Positions 9,462 to 18,497 are shown, numbered from the stretch's first letter. The stretch is DNA of 64,000 bases from Lachnospiraceae bacterium (GCA_017437785.1 JAFRXH010000091.1:1-64000), one strand, 5' to 3'. Translations and numbers: made by a program. The notes: generated by a model not told the origin, from the sequence alone.

Positions 9462-10302
9462 TTTTTACTTCCTCCGCTTTAATATTTTCATTATTTGCGT
9501 GGTGCACCTCACTCACTTCTCCGTAATAAAAACTGGTGAGCATGGTGAGCACATAAGCCTGGATCAGGGCGTGGAGCACGGTAAAGAGCACTCCGACTAC
9601 CACCGGCAGACCAAAACTTAACGTTATATAATAATAGACCAGTTCCGTTGTGAGCATACCGCTCATCAAGGCACCGAAAAGACGGAATGTCATGGAAATA
9701 GGCAGTGAAAACTCTTTAAGAGTCTTTAAGATACCCTTGCCGCCGTTGGCAGCGATACCGCCGCTCATGATAAAGAAAAATGATAAAAATCCCATGCAGA
9801 TGGCACCGTTGATATTTGCCAGGGGTGCCGGCAGGGTTATGGAATGGCCTTCGGTGGTTATTGCCTGTAGGCCGAAGAGTTCAAACATGGTTCCCACGAA
9901 GATATACGAACCTGCGCCGAAGATATAGCCTCCAAGCGCCTTATATCTGTGGGGAGAATTGGTCTTTCCCAGATCATGGAAAAAGCCCACCCAGGTCTCT
10001 ATGATGAGCTGAAGCTTACCGGGTACGGGCTTAAACTTCGGTATGACAAAAATACGGACGATCAGGGCGAATACCAAAAGTATGCCCGTTACGATATATG
10101 CGGATATCAATGAAGGATCCACTTCGAATCCCAGAAAATTTATCTTATTGATATCATGAAGGACCGCATCCTTCATGGTCTGCTTTATGGTCTCGTGCTT
10201 TTCCGGAGTGGGGAGCATTACTATCCCCGCTATACATACGGCTATAAGAACCAATGCTATGATGATTGTGCTGACTCTCTTTTTCTTAGGCAAAACGATC
10301 AT
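9448..10302 (-). CDS. atpB: F1Fo ATP synthase subunit a
   Basis: A 284-residue subunit a with five to six membrane helices. It forms the ion half-channels beside the c-ring. The essential arginine is in FRLFGALMSG (Arg207), followed by the last helix with LHALIQAYVLTMLTSFYY. The annotated ATG at 10300-10302 directly abuts GAAAGGAG, leaving no spacer. Translation may instead start at the TTG three codons later (10291-10293), nine bases from GGAG, giving a protein starting PKKKRVSTI after the initiator. It overlaps atpE by 14 bases and is the first gene of the operon; I find no atpI ahead of it. Confidence 0.95.
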   Translation of the reverse strand: MIVLPKKKRVSTIIIALVLIAVCIAGIVMLPTPEKHETIKQTMKDAVLHDINKINFLGFEVDPSLISAYIVTGILLVFALIVRIFVIPKFKPVPGKLQLIIETWVGFFHDLGKTNSPHRYKALGGYIFGAGSYIFVGTMFELFGLQAITTEGHSITLPAPLANINGAICMGFLSFFFIMSGGIAANGGKGILKTLKEFSLPISMTFRLFGALMSGMLTTELVYYYITLSFGLPVVVGVLFTVLHALIQAYVLTMLTSFYYGEVSEVHHANNENIKAEEVKNEEA

Positions 10303-10322
10303 CTCCTTTCGGTCATCCGTAT

Positions 10323-10351
10323 ATTATATAGCTTTTGAAATAAAACTGCAA
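10323..10351 (-). promoter_or_regulatory. Promoter of the atp operon
   Basis: On the minus strand, TTGCAG (10346-10351), a 17-bp spacer and a consensus TATAAT (10323-10328) precede atpB by about 20 bp. This is a strong housekeeping promoter. Its -35 overlaps the foot of the terminator of the DUF2812 gene. Confidence 0.75.
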
Positions 10352-10391
10352 GGGCACCCCGGTCTCTGCCTGTGCATCTGCCGGGAGCCCC
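10345..10391 (-). terminator. Probable terminator of the DUF2812 gene
   Basis: On the minus strand an imperfect GC-rich inverted repeat (GCAGGGGCTCCCGG against CCGGGGTGCCCTTGC) is followed by TTTTATTTC, just after the stop at 10403. Confidence 0.45.
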
Positions 10392-10402
10392 TGCATGTTA
10401 TC

Positions 10403-11803
10403 CTAAAAGAACGATCTGCGTATCACTTCCATCTGCTGTGCGCTTAAGTCCTCGTCACAGCGAAGATATACGATGCTCTTTCCGTCAAAGATCAGATACC
10501 GCTGCATTATTGGACTGTATTTACCTTTTATGCTAAGCACTGTGATATCGTCACTCTCATATTCCGGAACATGTGATGCTATATCCGTATCAAAATTGAT
10601 AGACAGCTGTCTGTACTTTTCTTCGCGTGCCTCTTTTAAAAGCCTGTCGTAAGTACTTTTGAATCTGGGCTTGTAGATACTGAATTCCCAGCTTCTCTTT
10701 AATCCCACCTCATCGGAAATGTATTCCTCATCATCATGCCTGTTTGCCGCCACTTCATCATAAGCTGTAAGCGTATACTGATCCACGGAAAGGATGAAGT
10801 GCCCCCAGTGCGTATCCGTCTGATCCCTTTTTACGAACACATCACTTTCACCGAATACCTCTATATCCTTCTCAGCCAGGATTATCCTGTCTTTCGATGA
10901 GCTGTTCATGATCAATACCACCACTATCGTGATCCCCGTGATCAGGACTACAGACCATACTACAGTCAATACTGCCAGTAAAGCCTTGTAACTGCCGCGG
11001 CTTAATCTCTTTTTCTCTGCATAAACCGATACTCCGCGGCTTATAAAGATAAGCAATATGATCACAGCCCATATAAAGGGAAACATGAACACTTCCTTCT
11101 CACCGAATTTGAGTCCCATCAGCAGCATAAAAGCTGAATGTACCAGTCCGAAGACGATGATCAGGCCGTAGCCGGCTTTAAAGCTTAAGTTCATCTTATT
11201 CGGCGGTATCTTTTCACCGCAGGCAACAGCGCGCCTTGCCTTGCCGCGCCACGCCAGATAAAAGATGAGCATCATTATATACAAAGCGCCGACAAATATC
11301 CAAAGCATCGAAGCTGAAAAATGCAGAAAGCTGCATTCCATCACATTAAGGCTGTTGGTCAGATTGATCAGGAGATTGAGAGCTGACATGGCTATAAAGA
11401 TCAGCGGAAAGACTATCTTCATCTGCCGCTGCGCCTTTTCTATCGTCTTAAGCTTCATTGCCGGATCGCTTTCTATATCGGGAGCATCTTTGTCTTCGGT
11501 ATAAAAGTAGTCGATCTTGCCCGAAGAGCAGATAAAGTTCCAGCCGGCTTTTTGGCAGTACTCGATATACTCCTGATTGCTCTCTATCGTATATGTATCA
11601 TAAACACTGCCTTCAGAAAAGATCTCTACTGCATAGCGCAGCTCTCTGGGCTCTGTTTTAACAAAGTTAAATCTAGTAGTTCCCGTGATATCCTTAAGCA
11701 TCCAGCCTTCCCGTGCCATCTTCTCAAGATAAGCGGCCGTTGAATCAAGATCATCATATGATACCGCGCGGTTTATACTGAAAATATTATCATCCTTTTT
11801 CAT
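10403..11803 (-). CDS. DUF2812 domain membrane protein
   Basis: A 466-residue protein. The N-terminal 110 or so residues are a DUF2812 domain (DSTAAYLEKMAREGWMLKDI, with conserved GW and FxFxxxEPxxLRYAVE-type strands). Four to five membrane helices follow around residues 130-320, then a charged extracytoplasmic C-terminal domain. The start at ATG 11801-11803 is chosen because GAGAGG lies just upstream and the longer frame would run through the padR gene. DUF2812 proteins are commonly encoded with PadR regulators in Firmicutes, where they are thought to be membrane-linked sensors; the biochemical role is unknown. It follows padR by 14 bp. Confidence 0.88.
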   Translation of the reverse strand: MKKDDNIFSINRAVSYDDLDSTAAYLEKMAREGWMLKDITGTTRFNFVKTEPRELRYAVEIFSEGSVYDTYTIESNQEYIEYCQKAGWNFICSSGKIDYFYTEDKDAPDIESDPAMKLKTIEKAQRQMKIVFPLIFIAMSALNLLINLTNSLNVMECSFLHFSASMLWIFVGALYIMMLIFYLAWRGKARRAVACGEKIPPNKMNLSFKAGYGLIIVFGLVHSAFMLLMGLKFGEKEVFMFPFIWAVIILLIFISRGVSVYAEKKRLSRGSYKALLAVLTVVWSVVLITGITIVVVLIMNSSSKDRIILAEKDIEVFGESDVFVKRDQTDTHWGHFILSVDQYTLTAYDEVAANRHDDEEYISDEVGLKRSWEFSIYKPRFKSTYDRLLKEAREEKYRQLSINFDTDIASHVPEYESDDITVLSIKGKYSPIMQRYLIFDGKSIVYLRCDEDLSAQQMEVIRRSFF

Positions 11804-11817
11804 GCTCTTTAACCTCT

Positions 11818-12129
11818 CTATGATTTCATGTTCTTTTCGTAATCCACTACCTGTGCCTTCAGCCTCTCGTACTCCTCTTTGAGGACCATGCGTCCTGCAT
11901 CGGTAAGGATATAACTGCGCTTCCTTCCTTCGACAGCTGTTTCCCTGATAAATCCCTGCTTTACGAAATCTCCGAGCAACGCATACAGTGTGCCCGGACC
12001 TATCGTGATCCTGCCGTCCGTCATCGCTGCTACCATCTCCATTATGTCGATGCCGCAGCATTCTTCTTTCAGGCAGATCAGTATGTAGAACATCTGCTCC
12101 GTCAGTGTTTTATATTTCAGTCTTGCCAA
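11818..12129 (-). CDS. PadR family transcriptional regulator
   Basis: A 103-residue winged-helix protein of the PadR-like short class. Visible signs are LTEQMFYILICLKEECCGID at the start, the recognition region ITIGPGTLYALLGDFVKQGFI (the T-L-Y-x-x-L core is diagnostic), and a C-terminal dimerisation helix with GRMVLKEEYERLKAQV. Cys residues 22 and 23 in EECCGID are unusual but may be incidental. It probably represses its own operon through the ATCGAT-rich palindromes at 12175-12259. SD: AAGGAGGATGAAG before the ATG. Confidence 0.92.
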   Translation of the reverse strand: MARLKYKTLTEQMFYILICLKEECCGIDIMEMVAAMTDGRITIGPGTLYALLGDFVKQGFIRETAVEGRKRSYILTDAGRMVLKEEYERLKAQVVDYEKNMKS

Positions 12130-12174
12130 TTCTTCATCCTCCTTTTTTAAGGATACCGCTTCACGTGAATTTAT

Positions 12175-12259
12175 ATCGATAATTGATATCGATATTCAAT
12201 ATTGATTATCGATAATATATCACGCAATAAATATGTTGTCAATATCGATTTTCGATATT
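12175..12259 (-). promoter_or_regulatory. padR promoter flanked by ATCGAT palindromes
   Basis: The minus strand carries consensus TTGACA (12237-12242), a 17-bp spacer and TATATT (12214-12219). A perfect inverted repeat AATATCGA-TTT-TCGATATT (12241-12259) overlaps the -35. Downstream of the -10 there is a 39-bp near-palindrome (12175-12213) with three ATCGAT cores. The layout fits autorepression by PadR through two operators bracketing the promoter. Confidence 0.7.
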
Positions 12260-12359
12260 ATATAAAAATGGCTGGTTCAAAGAACACGACTGATCTGTCG
12301 CGGTATCCCGGATCAGGATATCGTTATGATCATTTTTTTGTGAAACTTATTCGATGCTT

Positions 12360-12680
12360 TCAGGCAGGGATGAGCCCCAGAACAAGCCCCGTGACAAAGA
12401 CTACCACGCAGGATACAAAGGCCACGACAGGAAGGCTCTGCTTTTTCCACGCCAGTATAAGGGCGCAGACTATGCCTGCGGCAGCCGTACGTATATCGCC
12501 TGTGGCTGTAAGTATGGCCGGAAAGGTCATGACCGTAAGAGTTACATAAGGCACATAATAAAGAAAAGAACGCAGGGTCTTATTCTTTATCTCCTTACGT
12601 AAAAGTGTAAGCGGCAGCATGCGGATCAGATAAGTGACCACCGCCATTACCGCTATATATATCCAGATATTTCCGCTCAT
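12360..12680 (-). CDS. azlD: AzlD family branched-chain amino acid transport protein
   Basis: A 106-residue membrane protein with three to four hydrophobic helices and the AzlD opening (VMAVVTYLIRMLPLTLL, Arg-containing). AzlC and AzlD together form an exporter for branched-chain amino acids and analogues. It follows azlC in the same direction with a 30-bp gap and a good ribosome site (AGGAG). Length is normal. Confidence 0.9.
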   Translation of the reverse strand: MSGNIWIYIAVMAVVTYLIRMLPLTLLRKEIKNKTLRSFLYYVPYVTLTVMTFPAILTATGDIRTAAAGIVCALILAWKKQSLPVVAFVSCVVVFVTGLVLGLIPA

Positions 12681-12710
12681 TTGTATTCTCCTGTATCAGA
12701 TCCTTTACGC

Positions 12711-13421
12711 TTACTGTGTATCCTTAACCGGCCATATTATAGCGGCGATAAGTGATATCAGTACCGTAAGTATTATGATCCTGCTGCCGGCCGATATATC
12801 CCTGACCACAGGCGCATAGGTGCACAGCGCGCTGAATACCATTGCTATAAGGCAGGCAAATGCCACATGCTTATCTTCCTTTGCCTTAGGCATTATGATC
12901 GCTATAAACATCGCATAGAGCGCCAGGCTCAAAGCGCTCACTATACTGCCCGGCAGCACATCTCCCATGACTACGCCAAGCAGCGTCCCTATGGTCCAGC
13001 CCGGTATGGCCACAGCCATCGCCCCGTAGGAATAAGATGGTCTAAGCTTTCCCTTAAGCCCTATCGAAATACCGAATATCTCATCGGTAACGCCAAATGA
13101 TATGCCCAGACGATGGCCTACGCCAAGCGAAGGCTCCACCTTCTGCGAAAGCGCAAAGCTCATCAGCATATACCGCAGATTGATTATGAGCTGTGAAACA
13201 GCCATCTCAAGATATGAAGATGCCGCTTTTATGATAGCCAGCGCCGCAAATTCACCCGCACTGGTCAGATTGACTAAAGACATCACCGTAGCCTCAAGCG
13301 CAGAAAGCCCCGCCTCGCGGCACTGTATGCCCAACGTAAAGGATACCGCCAGATACCCCAGTCCTATGGGGAATCCGTCCTTCACTCCCTGTAAAAATCC
13401 GTTGTTTTCTTTATCAGCCAT
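12711..13421 (-). CDS. azlC: AzlC family branched-chain amino acid transporter
   Basis: A 236-residue polytopic protein with the AzlC signature start (GVKDGFPIGLGYLAVSFTLG) and internal motif SAGEFAALAI plus LINLRYMLMSFAL. It works with AzlD to export branched-chain amino acids. The ATG at 13419-13421 is preferred because ACGGGAG stands seven bases before it; a TTG seven codons earlier lies inside the hairpin. The ribosome site is within the 3' arm of that hairpin, so translation may be controlled by RNA structure. Confidence 0.9.
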   Translation of the reverse strand: MADKENNGFLQGVKDGFPIGLGYLAVSFTLGIQCREAGLSALEATVMSLVNLTSAGEFAALAIIKAASSYLEMAVSQLIINLRYMLMSFALSQKVEPSLGVGHRLGISFGVTDEIFGISIGLKGKLRPSYSYGAMAVAIPGWTIGTLLGVVMGDVLPGSIVSALSLALYAMFIAIIMPKAKEDKHVAFACLIAMVFSALCTYAPVVRDISAGSRIIILTVLISLIAAIIWPVKDTQ

Positions 13422-13427
13422 AATAAA

Positions 13428-13479
13428 ACTCCCGTTAAGCAACGGGAGTCATTATAACAAAACCGTCCGGCAAAAACAA
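13428..13479 (-). promoter_or_regulatory. azlC promoter and SD-sequestering hairpin
   Basis: On the minus strand TTGTTT (13474-13479), 17 bp and TATAAT (13451-13456) form a promoter. About seven bases on, the transcript would begin almost at ACTCCCGTT-GCTT-AACGGGAGT (13428-13449), a perfect 9-bp stem whose 3' arm contains the azlC ribosome site. Confidence 0.6.
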
Positions 13480-13507
13480 GGGGCTGTCCCTTCCGGCACA
13501 GCCCCTT
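13471..13507 (-). terminator. Terminator of the large secreted protein gene
   Basis: AAGGGGCTGT and ACAGCCCCTT form a perfect 10-bp stem with a 10-nt loop, followed on the minus strand by GTTTTTG. It lies 15 bp past the stop at 13522. Confidence 0.9.
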
Positions 13508-13521
13508 TAGCATTACTCAGA

Positions 13522-16500
13522 TCATTTCACCACATCTTTGTTTGATACTCTGAATTTAACAGTCACATATCCGCCGCGGCAGCCTTTATTACTGTCATGC
13601 TCCCAATCATCAAGTACACGTATGGTCACGCTGGCCATTCCGGGCTTGTCTGCATTCTTTATGGTCTCAATATCCGGATAGAAGCGGCAGTCGGCGGGAT
13701 ATTTGGTAAAGAACCTATCCGCCCATGCCTTAAACTCTTCATCGCTGCACTCGCTTAGATAATCCCGGATATCAACAGGCACTTCATCCTGCATAAAGTA
13801 CATCCAATTGTCAGCGTCGCCCCATGGATTGATACCCAGCGGCTGATCCTTTAATTTAAACTCGCCCTTCTTTATCGTGCTCTTTGTAAGGTTATACCAT
13901 ATGTCACGATCACCTTCGTAGCCGCTTCCTTCGACTGCTTTAACTTTCGCGATAAGGGAATGACCGTTTTTCTCAAGTTTCTCATCTCCCGCTTTAAAGA
14001 CATCGCTCCACTTTGTCTTTGCATCAAACCTGATCCATTCGCTGCCCTCTTTCAGATTTCCATCATCATCAAAGGTGGGCCTGTAGTACTCCACGGTATA
14101 ATCCTTATTTACCTGCAGAACTTTTCCGTTGTCAATATCCGTTATGGTGACCTTTGCAAGATACGGCTTCATCGTGGCTGCAGGCTTTTTGCCCAGCTGT
14201 ACGGACTGTGCCTCCGCATAGGTTGCCCAGATATTTCTTTCTGTCACATCAAATTTAAATGTGACACTTCCGGTATAATTGCCTTTACCGCTTATGACCA
14301 GCTCTGCTTTTTCTCCTGCCTTGGGCGCCTTTGATGCGTAATTATACTTTACGGTATAATCGGTCTTGGGATCCAGCCAGAAGTCATAATAATCCTTATG
14401 CTCGGTCTCTCCTTCGTACCATACATTTGCAGCCCTGTACCCGACCTGCAGATGGTCTACCACTGCGCCGCCTTTGGAGAATTCAAGCACCTCGGGCATA
14501 TCGAAGTGGTCTGTATCTTCTTCATCGTCATACCACCAGTGTCCCGCAAGAAGTGAACCTTCCTTTTCAAAATCATTGAGTCCGTTCTTCTTAAGTGCAT
14601 CAAGGTCAACCTTTGCAATATTAATGGTCTTGGTGACTTTGCCGGTATAACCGCGCTGTCCGGTGATGATAACTTTCATCTTTCCGGCCTTTGCATTGTT
14701 TTTAAGGCTTACATCGTATTGATCCCCCATATTGAGTACTAAAGGCTTTTTGACTTTTTCGCCCTCTTCATTGCGCTCATAATAGTTTTCATCAACGATC
14801 TCAAAGCCATAGAAGTCCCTGAGTTCCCACTTATTCAGTGTATGACCGTTAAACTTTATCTCAGCGGGTACGTTAAACTTAAGCTTGCTGATATCGCTGC
14901 GGATCAGATTTACGTTCTTGCTTATGGTACCTCCAAAATGAACCGTGGAAGTAACACCCTTCTTGTCTTTGATCTCTACCCATTGCATAGGATTGGTGGC
15001 TACGGTAAGTACAGCTTTTCCGCTGATGCTGTCTATATCCAGATAATGCTCATGAAAAGCCCCTGTAACATCAATATTGTTGTATGTCACTTTATAAGCC
15101 TTTAAGTTACCGTTTTCATCCTGCTCATGAAAGACATCCCAGTCGATATCACCCCAGGGGTTGGCTTTGAAACATGACGGATCAATGCTAAGTTTAAGCT
15201 TAGATACCGGGATAAGCTTTTCGTCCCCGCTTCCCGGATCCATGATACCGATCTCATAAGTACGGCTGCCCTTGAAATTCGTATTTTTAGCCTTAACGGT
15301 AGCTCTGTATACGCCCGGTTCCTTATACGCCCCGGCAGAAGTATCATCATAATCTATGGTATAATTTGACTTTGCCAGAGGCGCTCCGTTCCAGTAAAGT
15401 GTCGACGCCTTCTTCTGTACCTTCCCGTTAGCAATAACAGCCACATCATGAATATTAAAGTCTTCGGTGCTTATATCCACAGGAAGTATATTAAACTTAA
15501 GAGTTACACTTCCCTTAAATCTGCCCTTACCGCTTACCGTAAGCGAAGCCTCACCGGCGTGTTTATTGTTGGCATACTTTACGGTATAATCCACGCCTTC
15601 CTGCATATCGCGTCCGTTAAGTCTTACCCACAGATTTTCGAAGGTAACGGGCTTTCCGGTATAAAGCTTATCTTCCACACCGCTGATCTCGAAATTATTA
15701 TCCGTAACCTTCTTTGTGGTCACGAATTCCACACTTCTGTCCGCCTTGTGTGTCAGTGTATTGTAGAACTTATCGGACTTAAACACAGCCGTATACGTAG
15801 TGATATTATCCGCAGCAGTGCTCGTGAGCGTTACCTCTTCGCTGTCTTCACCGTATCTTACATCCCTTTCCTCGTCACCGCACCAGAATACCGCTTCTAC
15901 ACTCCACTTTTCGCTCTCTTCATCATAATGCCAGTCCCACCAGGGTGTATCGTTCAGTTTCATAAAGCTGTGGATACCGGTAGCCGGGAGCGTAAGTTCG
16001 CCCGACTCCGCAAAGAAGGGTCTGATATCGCCTTCTTCCCCGTCTACAGTGCTTAAGAAGTACCGCATTCCCAGTCTGCACGTCACCTCGTGATCGCAGG
16101 CGGGACGGTCATTGCCTTCTACAAGCTCAACACGGTCCTCAATGATATACACATCCTGATCGCATACCGCGCAGTGGAGTTTTTTATTCCAATCCGGGTA
16201 ATAGTACGGATATGCCGCATCTTCATCATTAAGCTTCCACTCTATATCAAGCTCATGCCCCGAAGGTATGGGGCCGAAGGCGCACTCGTTTTCTGCGCTG
16301 TAGTCCTTGCCGTCTATGTTTACCTTTGCACTGAACTTGTAAAAAGCAGGCCATATACAATCCATTGCCCTGGTCTCTTCACCCTGCTGTACTTCGGCTT
16401 CATACTCTTTTCCGCCTATGCTCAGCTTTGCTGTTACCTTTTTGATAGAAACAGGATTGCCGCGGTCATCAGACTCGATCTCTTCATCCCATTTCCATTC

Positions 16501-16836
16501 ACCCTCAGCTGCCTCGGCATCATCATTCTCTTCGCCTTCCCCTGCTTCGGGCTCTGCCTCATTTTCATCATTTTCTGATACCATTTCTTCGGCGGTCACA
16601 TCTTCCGAAACGCTCTCATCCGCCTCATCACCGACTGCATCTTCTTCCTCCTCAGTTACCTCCTGCTCAGGTGTTACGGCTTCATCTTCATCATCTGAAG
16701 CCCATTCTTCGCCTTCCGCGAGTCTTAAGGAACCTTCGTCGTCTGCAGCCATCACAGTAAATCCACTGTTCCCCAATGTCCCGACCAGCATGAGCACCGA
16801 CATCACCATGCTGAGTTTACGCTTCCATGCCTTCAT
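13522..16836 (-). CDS. Large secreted acidic protein with Ig-like repeats
   Basis: An 1104-residue protein with a signal peptide (basic MKAWKRKL, hydrophobic core, probable cleavage after FTVMA near residue 30). Residues 32 to about 120 are extremely rich in Glu and Asp. The rest is beta-rich and holds at least five repeats of an Ig-like module recognisable by phrases such as DYTVKYANNKHAGEASLTVSG and DYTVKYNYASKAPKAGEKAEL, followed by GKGNYTGSVTFKFDV. This repeat is common in clostridial surface proteins. No LPXTG, SLH or membrane tail is visible, so the protein is released or held non-covalently. Two Cys pairs (HCAVCDQ, ACDHEVTC) could bind metal. No catalytic domain is recognised. SD: AAGGAGGG. 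Confidence 0.9.
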   Translation of the reverse strand: MKAWKRKLSMVMSVLMLVGTLGNSGFTVMAADDEGSLRLAEGEEWASDDEDEAVTPEQEVTEEEEDAVGDEADESVSEDVTAEEMVSENDENEAEPEAGEGEENDDAEAAEGEWKWDEEIESDDRGNPVSIKKVTAKLSIGGKEYEAEVQQGEETRAMDCIWPAFYKFSAKVNIDGKDYSAENECAFGPIPSGHELDIEWKLNDEDAAYPYYYPDWNKKLHCAVCDQDVYIIEDRVELVEGNDRPACDHEVTCRLGMRYFLSTVDGEEGDIRPFFAESGELTLPATGIHSFMKLNDTPWWDWHYDEESEKWSVEAVFWCGDEERDVRYGEDSEEVTLTSTAADNITTYTAVFKSDKFYNTLTHKADRSVEFVTTKKVTDNNFEISGVEDKLYTGKPVTFENLWVRLNGRDMQEGVDYTVKYANNKHAGEASLTVSGKGRFKGSVTLKFNILPVDISTEDFNIHDVAVIANGKVQKKASTLYWNGAPLAKSNYTIDYDDTSAGAYKEPGVYRATVKAKNTNFKGSRTYEIGIMDPGSGDEKLIPVSKLKLSIDPSCFKANPWGDIDWDVFHEQDENGNLKAYKVTYNNIDVTGAFHEHYLDIDSISGKAVLTVATNPMQWVEIKDKKGVTSTVHFGGTISKNVNLIRSDISKLKFNVPAEIKFNGHTLNKWELRDFYGFEIVDENYYERNEEGEKVKKPLVLNMGDQYDVSLKNNAKAGKMKVIITGQRGYTGKVTKTINIAKVDLDALKKNGLNDFEKEGSLLAGHWWYDDEEDTDHFDMPEVLEFSKGGAVVDHLQVGYRAANVWYEGETEHKDYYDFWLDPKTDYTVKYNYASKAPKAGEKAELVISGKGNYTGSVTFKFDVTERNIWATYAEAQSVQLGKKPAATMKPYLAKVTITDIDNGKVLQVNKDYTVEYYRPTFDDDGNLKEGSEWIRFDAKTKWSDVFKAGDEKLEKNGHSLIAKVKAVEGSGYEGDRDIWYNLTKSTIKKGEFKLKDQPLGINPWGDADNWMYFMQDEVPVDIRDYLSECSDEEFKAWADRFFTKYPADCRFYPDIETIKNADKPGMASVTIRVLDDWEHDSNKGCRGGYVTVKFRVSNKDVVK

Positions 16837-16894
16837 TGGTTTCCCTCCTTTTCACATTGTAGTGGCGGCCTCTATACCGTTCCTGCCACTTTGC

Positions 16895-16932
16895 TAAAAA
16901 TGTCCCCGCACAATCTTCATTGTACGAGGACA
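16895..16932. terminator. Terminator after potD
   Basis: TGTCCCCGCACAAT-CTTC-ATTGTACGAGGACA (16901-16932) forms a long stem with two mismatches, with T-runs on both outer sides. It lies 84 bp past the potD stop and ends the pot operon. Confidence 0.75.
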
Positions 16933-17015
16933 CTTTTTCTAACTGCGTCTTGTATATTTTACACTATATTTTCTATATCGTCAAACAGATCATGCGCATT
17001 TTCTACAAAACAGAC

Positions 17016-18497
17016 TTATAAGTCATAATTCTTCTTTCTACGTGAGATCGCGAATGCAGCGATCGCAGCACATAATAATACCCCCATTATGCACCAGCCC
17101 CATACAGGCATTCTGTTTATATTAAAGCAGCGCACATTGATCCACATGCGGTTTATACGCGCGTTGGCATCCGCATCAAAATAGCGCATTATGGAACTGC
17201 GCTCCATGACTTCCTCGGGCGGATACTGGGCATAAAGCTGACGTGTAAGCTGCTCCGCGGGTGCATCTATCACGGCTTCCTCATCATCAAAGAACCAGCT
17301 TAAGTCATACTCACATATATCTTCTTCATCCTCTCCGGCCCCGTAGGTCCAGTCTACGTATTCCAGCACTTCATCGCCGTCTGTCCCGCCGGCTACCGCC
17401 GAGGTATAGCCGATATAATACATATTGCGCACCGCGTTATCCGGGCGCGATAAGAAATTTACGAAAGCTTCCGCAGCTGCCTGCTTTGCCGGATCATTCC
17501 CGACTCCGCGTTTTAGCATAACCCAGCCGTCAAACCAGAGATTGGTACATTCTTCGGGTATCGAATACGCCAGATACAGATCGTCCTCTTCTGCCTGATC
17601 CATTGCATATACCGCATCCCCGGACCACTGCAGATTAGCCAGCACCTTGCCGCTTACCATGTCGGCTTTACCGCTGTCGGTCTCAAAAGAATAAGCCACA
17701 TCCTTGGTATCCTGAAGGAAGTCCAGCGCCTTTGCGACCGTTTCCTCCGAAACATCGTTCATCTCATCCTCAAGACGCTGCGGATAGTCAGCTGCCGAAA
17801 TGAACGAACTGTCGGTAAGCATATCTTTTTTAACGGCAGCCACCGCAGGAAAATACGCATCACGCACATTATCCTTGATCGTGATCTGGCGGGAAAAAGT
17901 GCTGTCGCGAAGGCAGTCCCAGCTGCTCACCTGTTCTTCATCCACTTCATCCGGATTATAAAGGATACCGGTCACGCCCCACATATATCCTGCGGCGTAT
18001 TTGCTCCAGCTCTCACCGTTGATCTCATGATCATCAAATTTTTCCTTTATGAACGGTGATACATTCCTGACATAATAATTATGCTCATCTTCCTCATCAC
18101 CAAAAGCATCGGAATACGGCACCAGCCAGCCTTCCGTCATAAGCTTCATGATCATGTATTCCGAAGGGCATACCAGATCGAACTCATCGCCCAGGGTCAG
18201 CATATTATACAGCTCCTCGTTGGTACCGAAGCAGCTGTATTCTACCTTTACCTTTACGCCGTAATTCTCATAATACCAGTCTTCAAAATCCTCATACAGG
18301 GCATTGACACCGATGATATCACCGCTGTCCAGATCTATGGTCTCTTCCTCATCCCAGTCGCCCAGGTCCATATACTCTTCCCAGTTGCAGACTTTAAGAA
18401 CTACGCTGTCAGCATCCTCTCTCTCTTCTCCGCACCCCGCCAATGCCAAAGCACAGGTGATGGCCAGGGACATCATCATAAGTTTTTTATTCTTCAC
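17016..18497 (-). CDS. potD: Spermidine/putrescine-binding lipoprotein with C-terminal membrane helix
   Basis: A 493-residue periplasmic-binding-type lipoprotein, about 120 longer than E. coli PotD. The lipobox is LALAGCGEE (Cys22). The polyamine-binding family is shown by VLKVCNWEEYMD near the start, EEYMIMKL/SEYMIMKLMTEGWLVPYS, and late motifs such as LWFDGWVMLKRG and EAFVNFLSRPDNA. Unusually, the end has a hydrophobic helix (VWGWCIMGVLLCAAIAAFAI) followed by SRRKKNYDL, giving a second membrane anchor with a basic cytosolic tail. It is the last gene of the pot operon and overlaps potC by 11 bases. Confidence 0.92.
   Translation of the reverse strand: MKNKKLMMMSLAITCALALAGCGEEREDADSVVLKVCNWEEYMDLGDWDEEETIDLDSGDIIGVNALYEDFEDWYYENYGVKVKVEYSCFGTNEELYNMLTLGDEFDLVCPSEYMIMKLMTEGWLVPYSDAFGDEEDEHNYYVRNVSPFIKEKFDDHEINGESWSKYAAGYMWGVTGILYNPDEVDEEQVSSWDCLRDSTFSRQITIKDNVRDAYFPAVAAVKKDMLTDSSFISAADYPQRLEDEMNDVSEETVAKALDFLQDTKDVAYSFETDSGKADMVSGKVLANLQWSGDAVYAMDQAEEDDLYLAYSIPEECTNLWFDGWVMLKRGVGNDPAKQAAAEAFVNFLSRPDNAVRNMYYIGYTSAVAGGTDGDEVLEYVDWTYGAGEDEEDICEYDLSWFFDDEEAVIDAPAEQLTRQLYAQYPPEEVMERSSIMRYFDADANARINRMWINVRCFNINRMPVWGWCIMGVLLCAAIAAFAISRRKKNYDL

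Noticed and set aside
11804..12061. Longer N-terminus of the DUF2812 protein
   Set aside because: The open frame continues to 12061 but runs through the padR gene, codes for a basic low-complexity peptide and has no ribosome site; the start at 11803 does.
13522..16836. Sortase-anchored protein
   Set aside because: The C-terminus has no LPXTG, hydrophobic span or basic tail.
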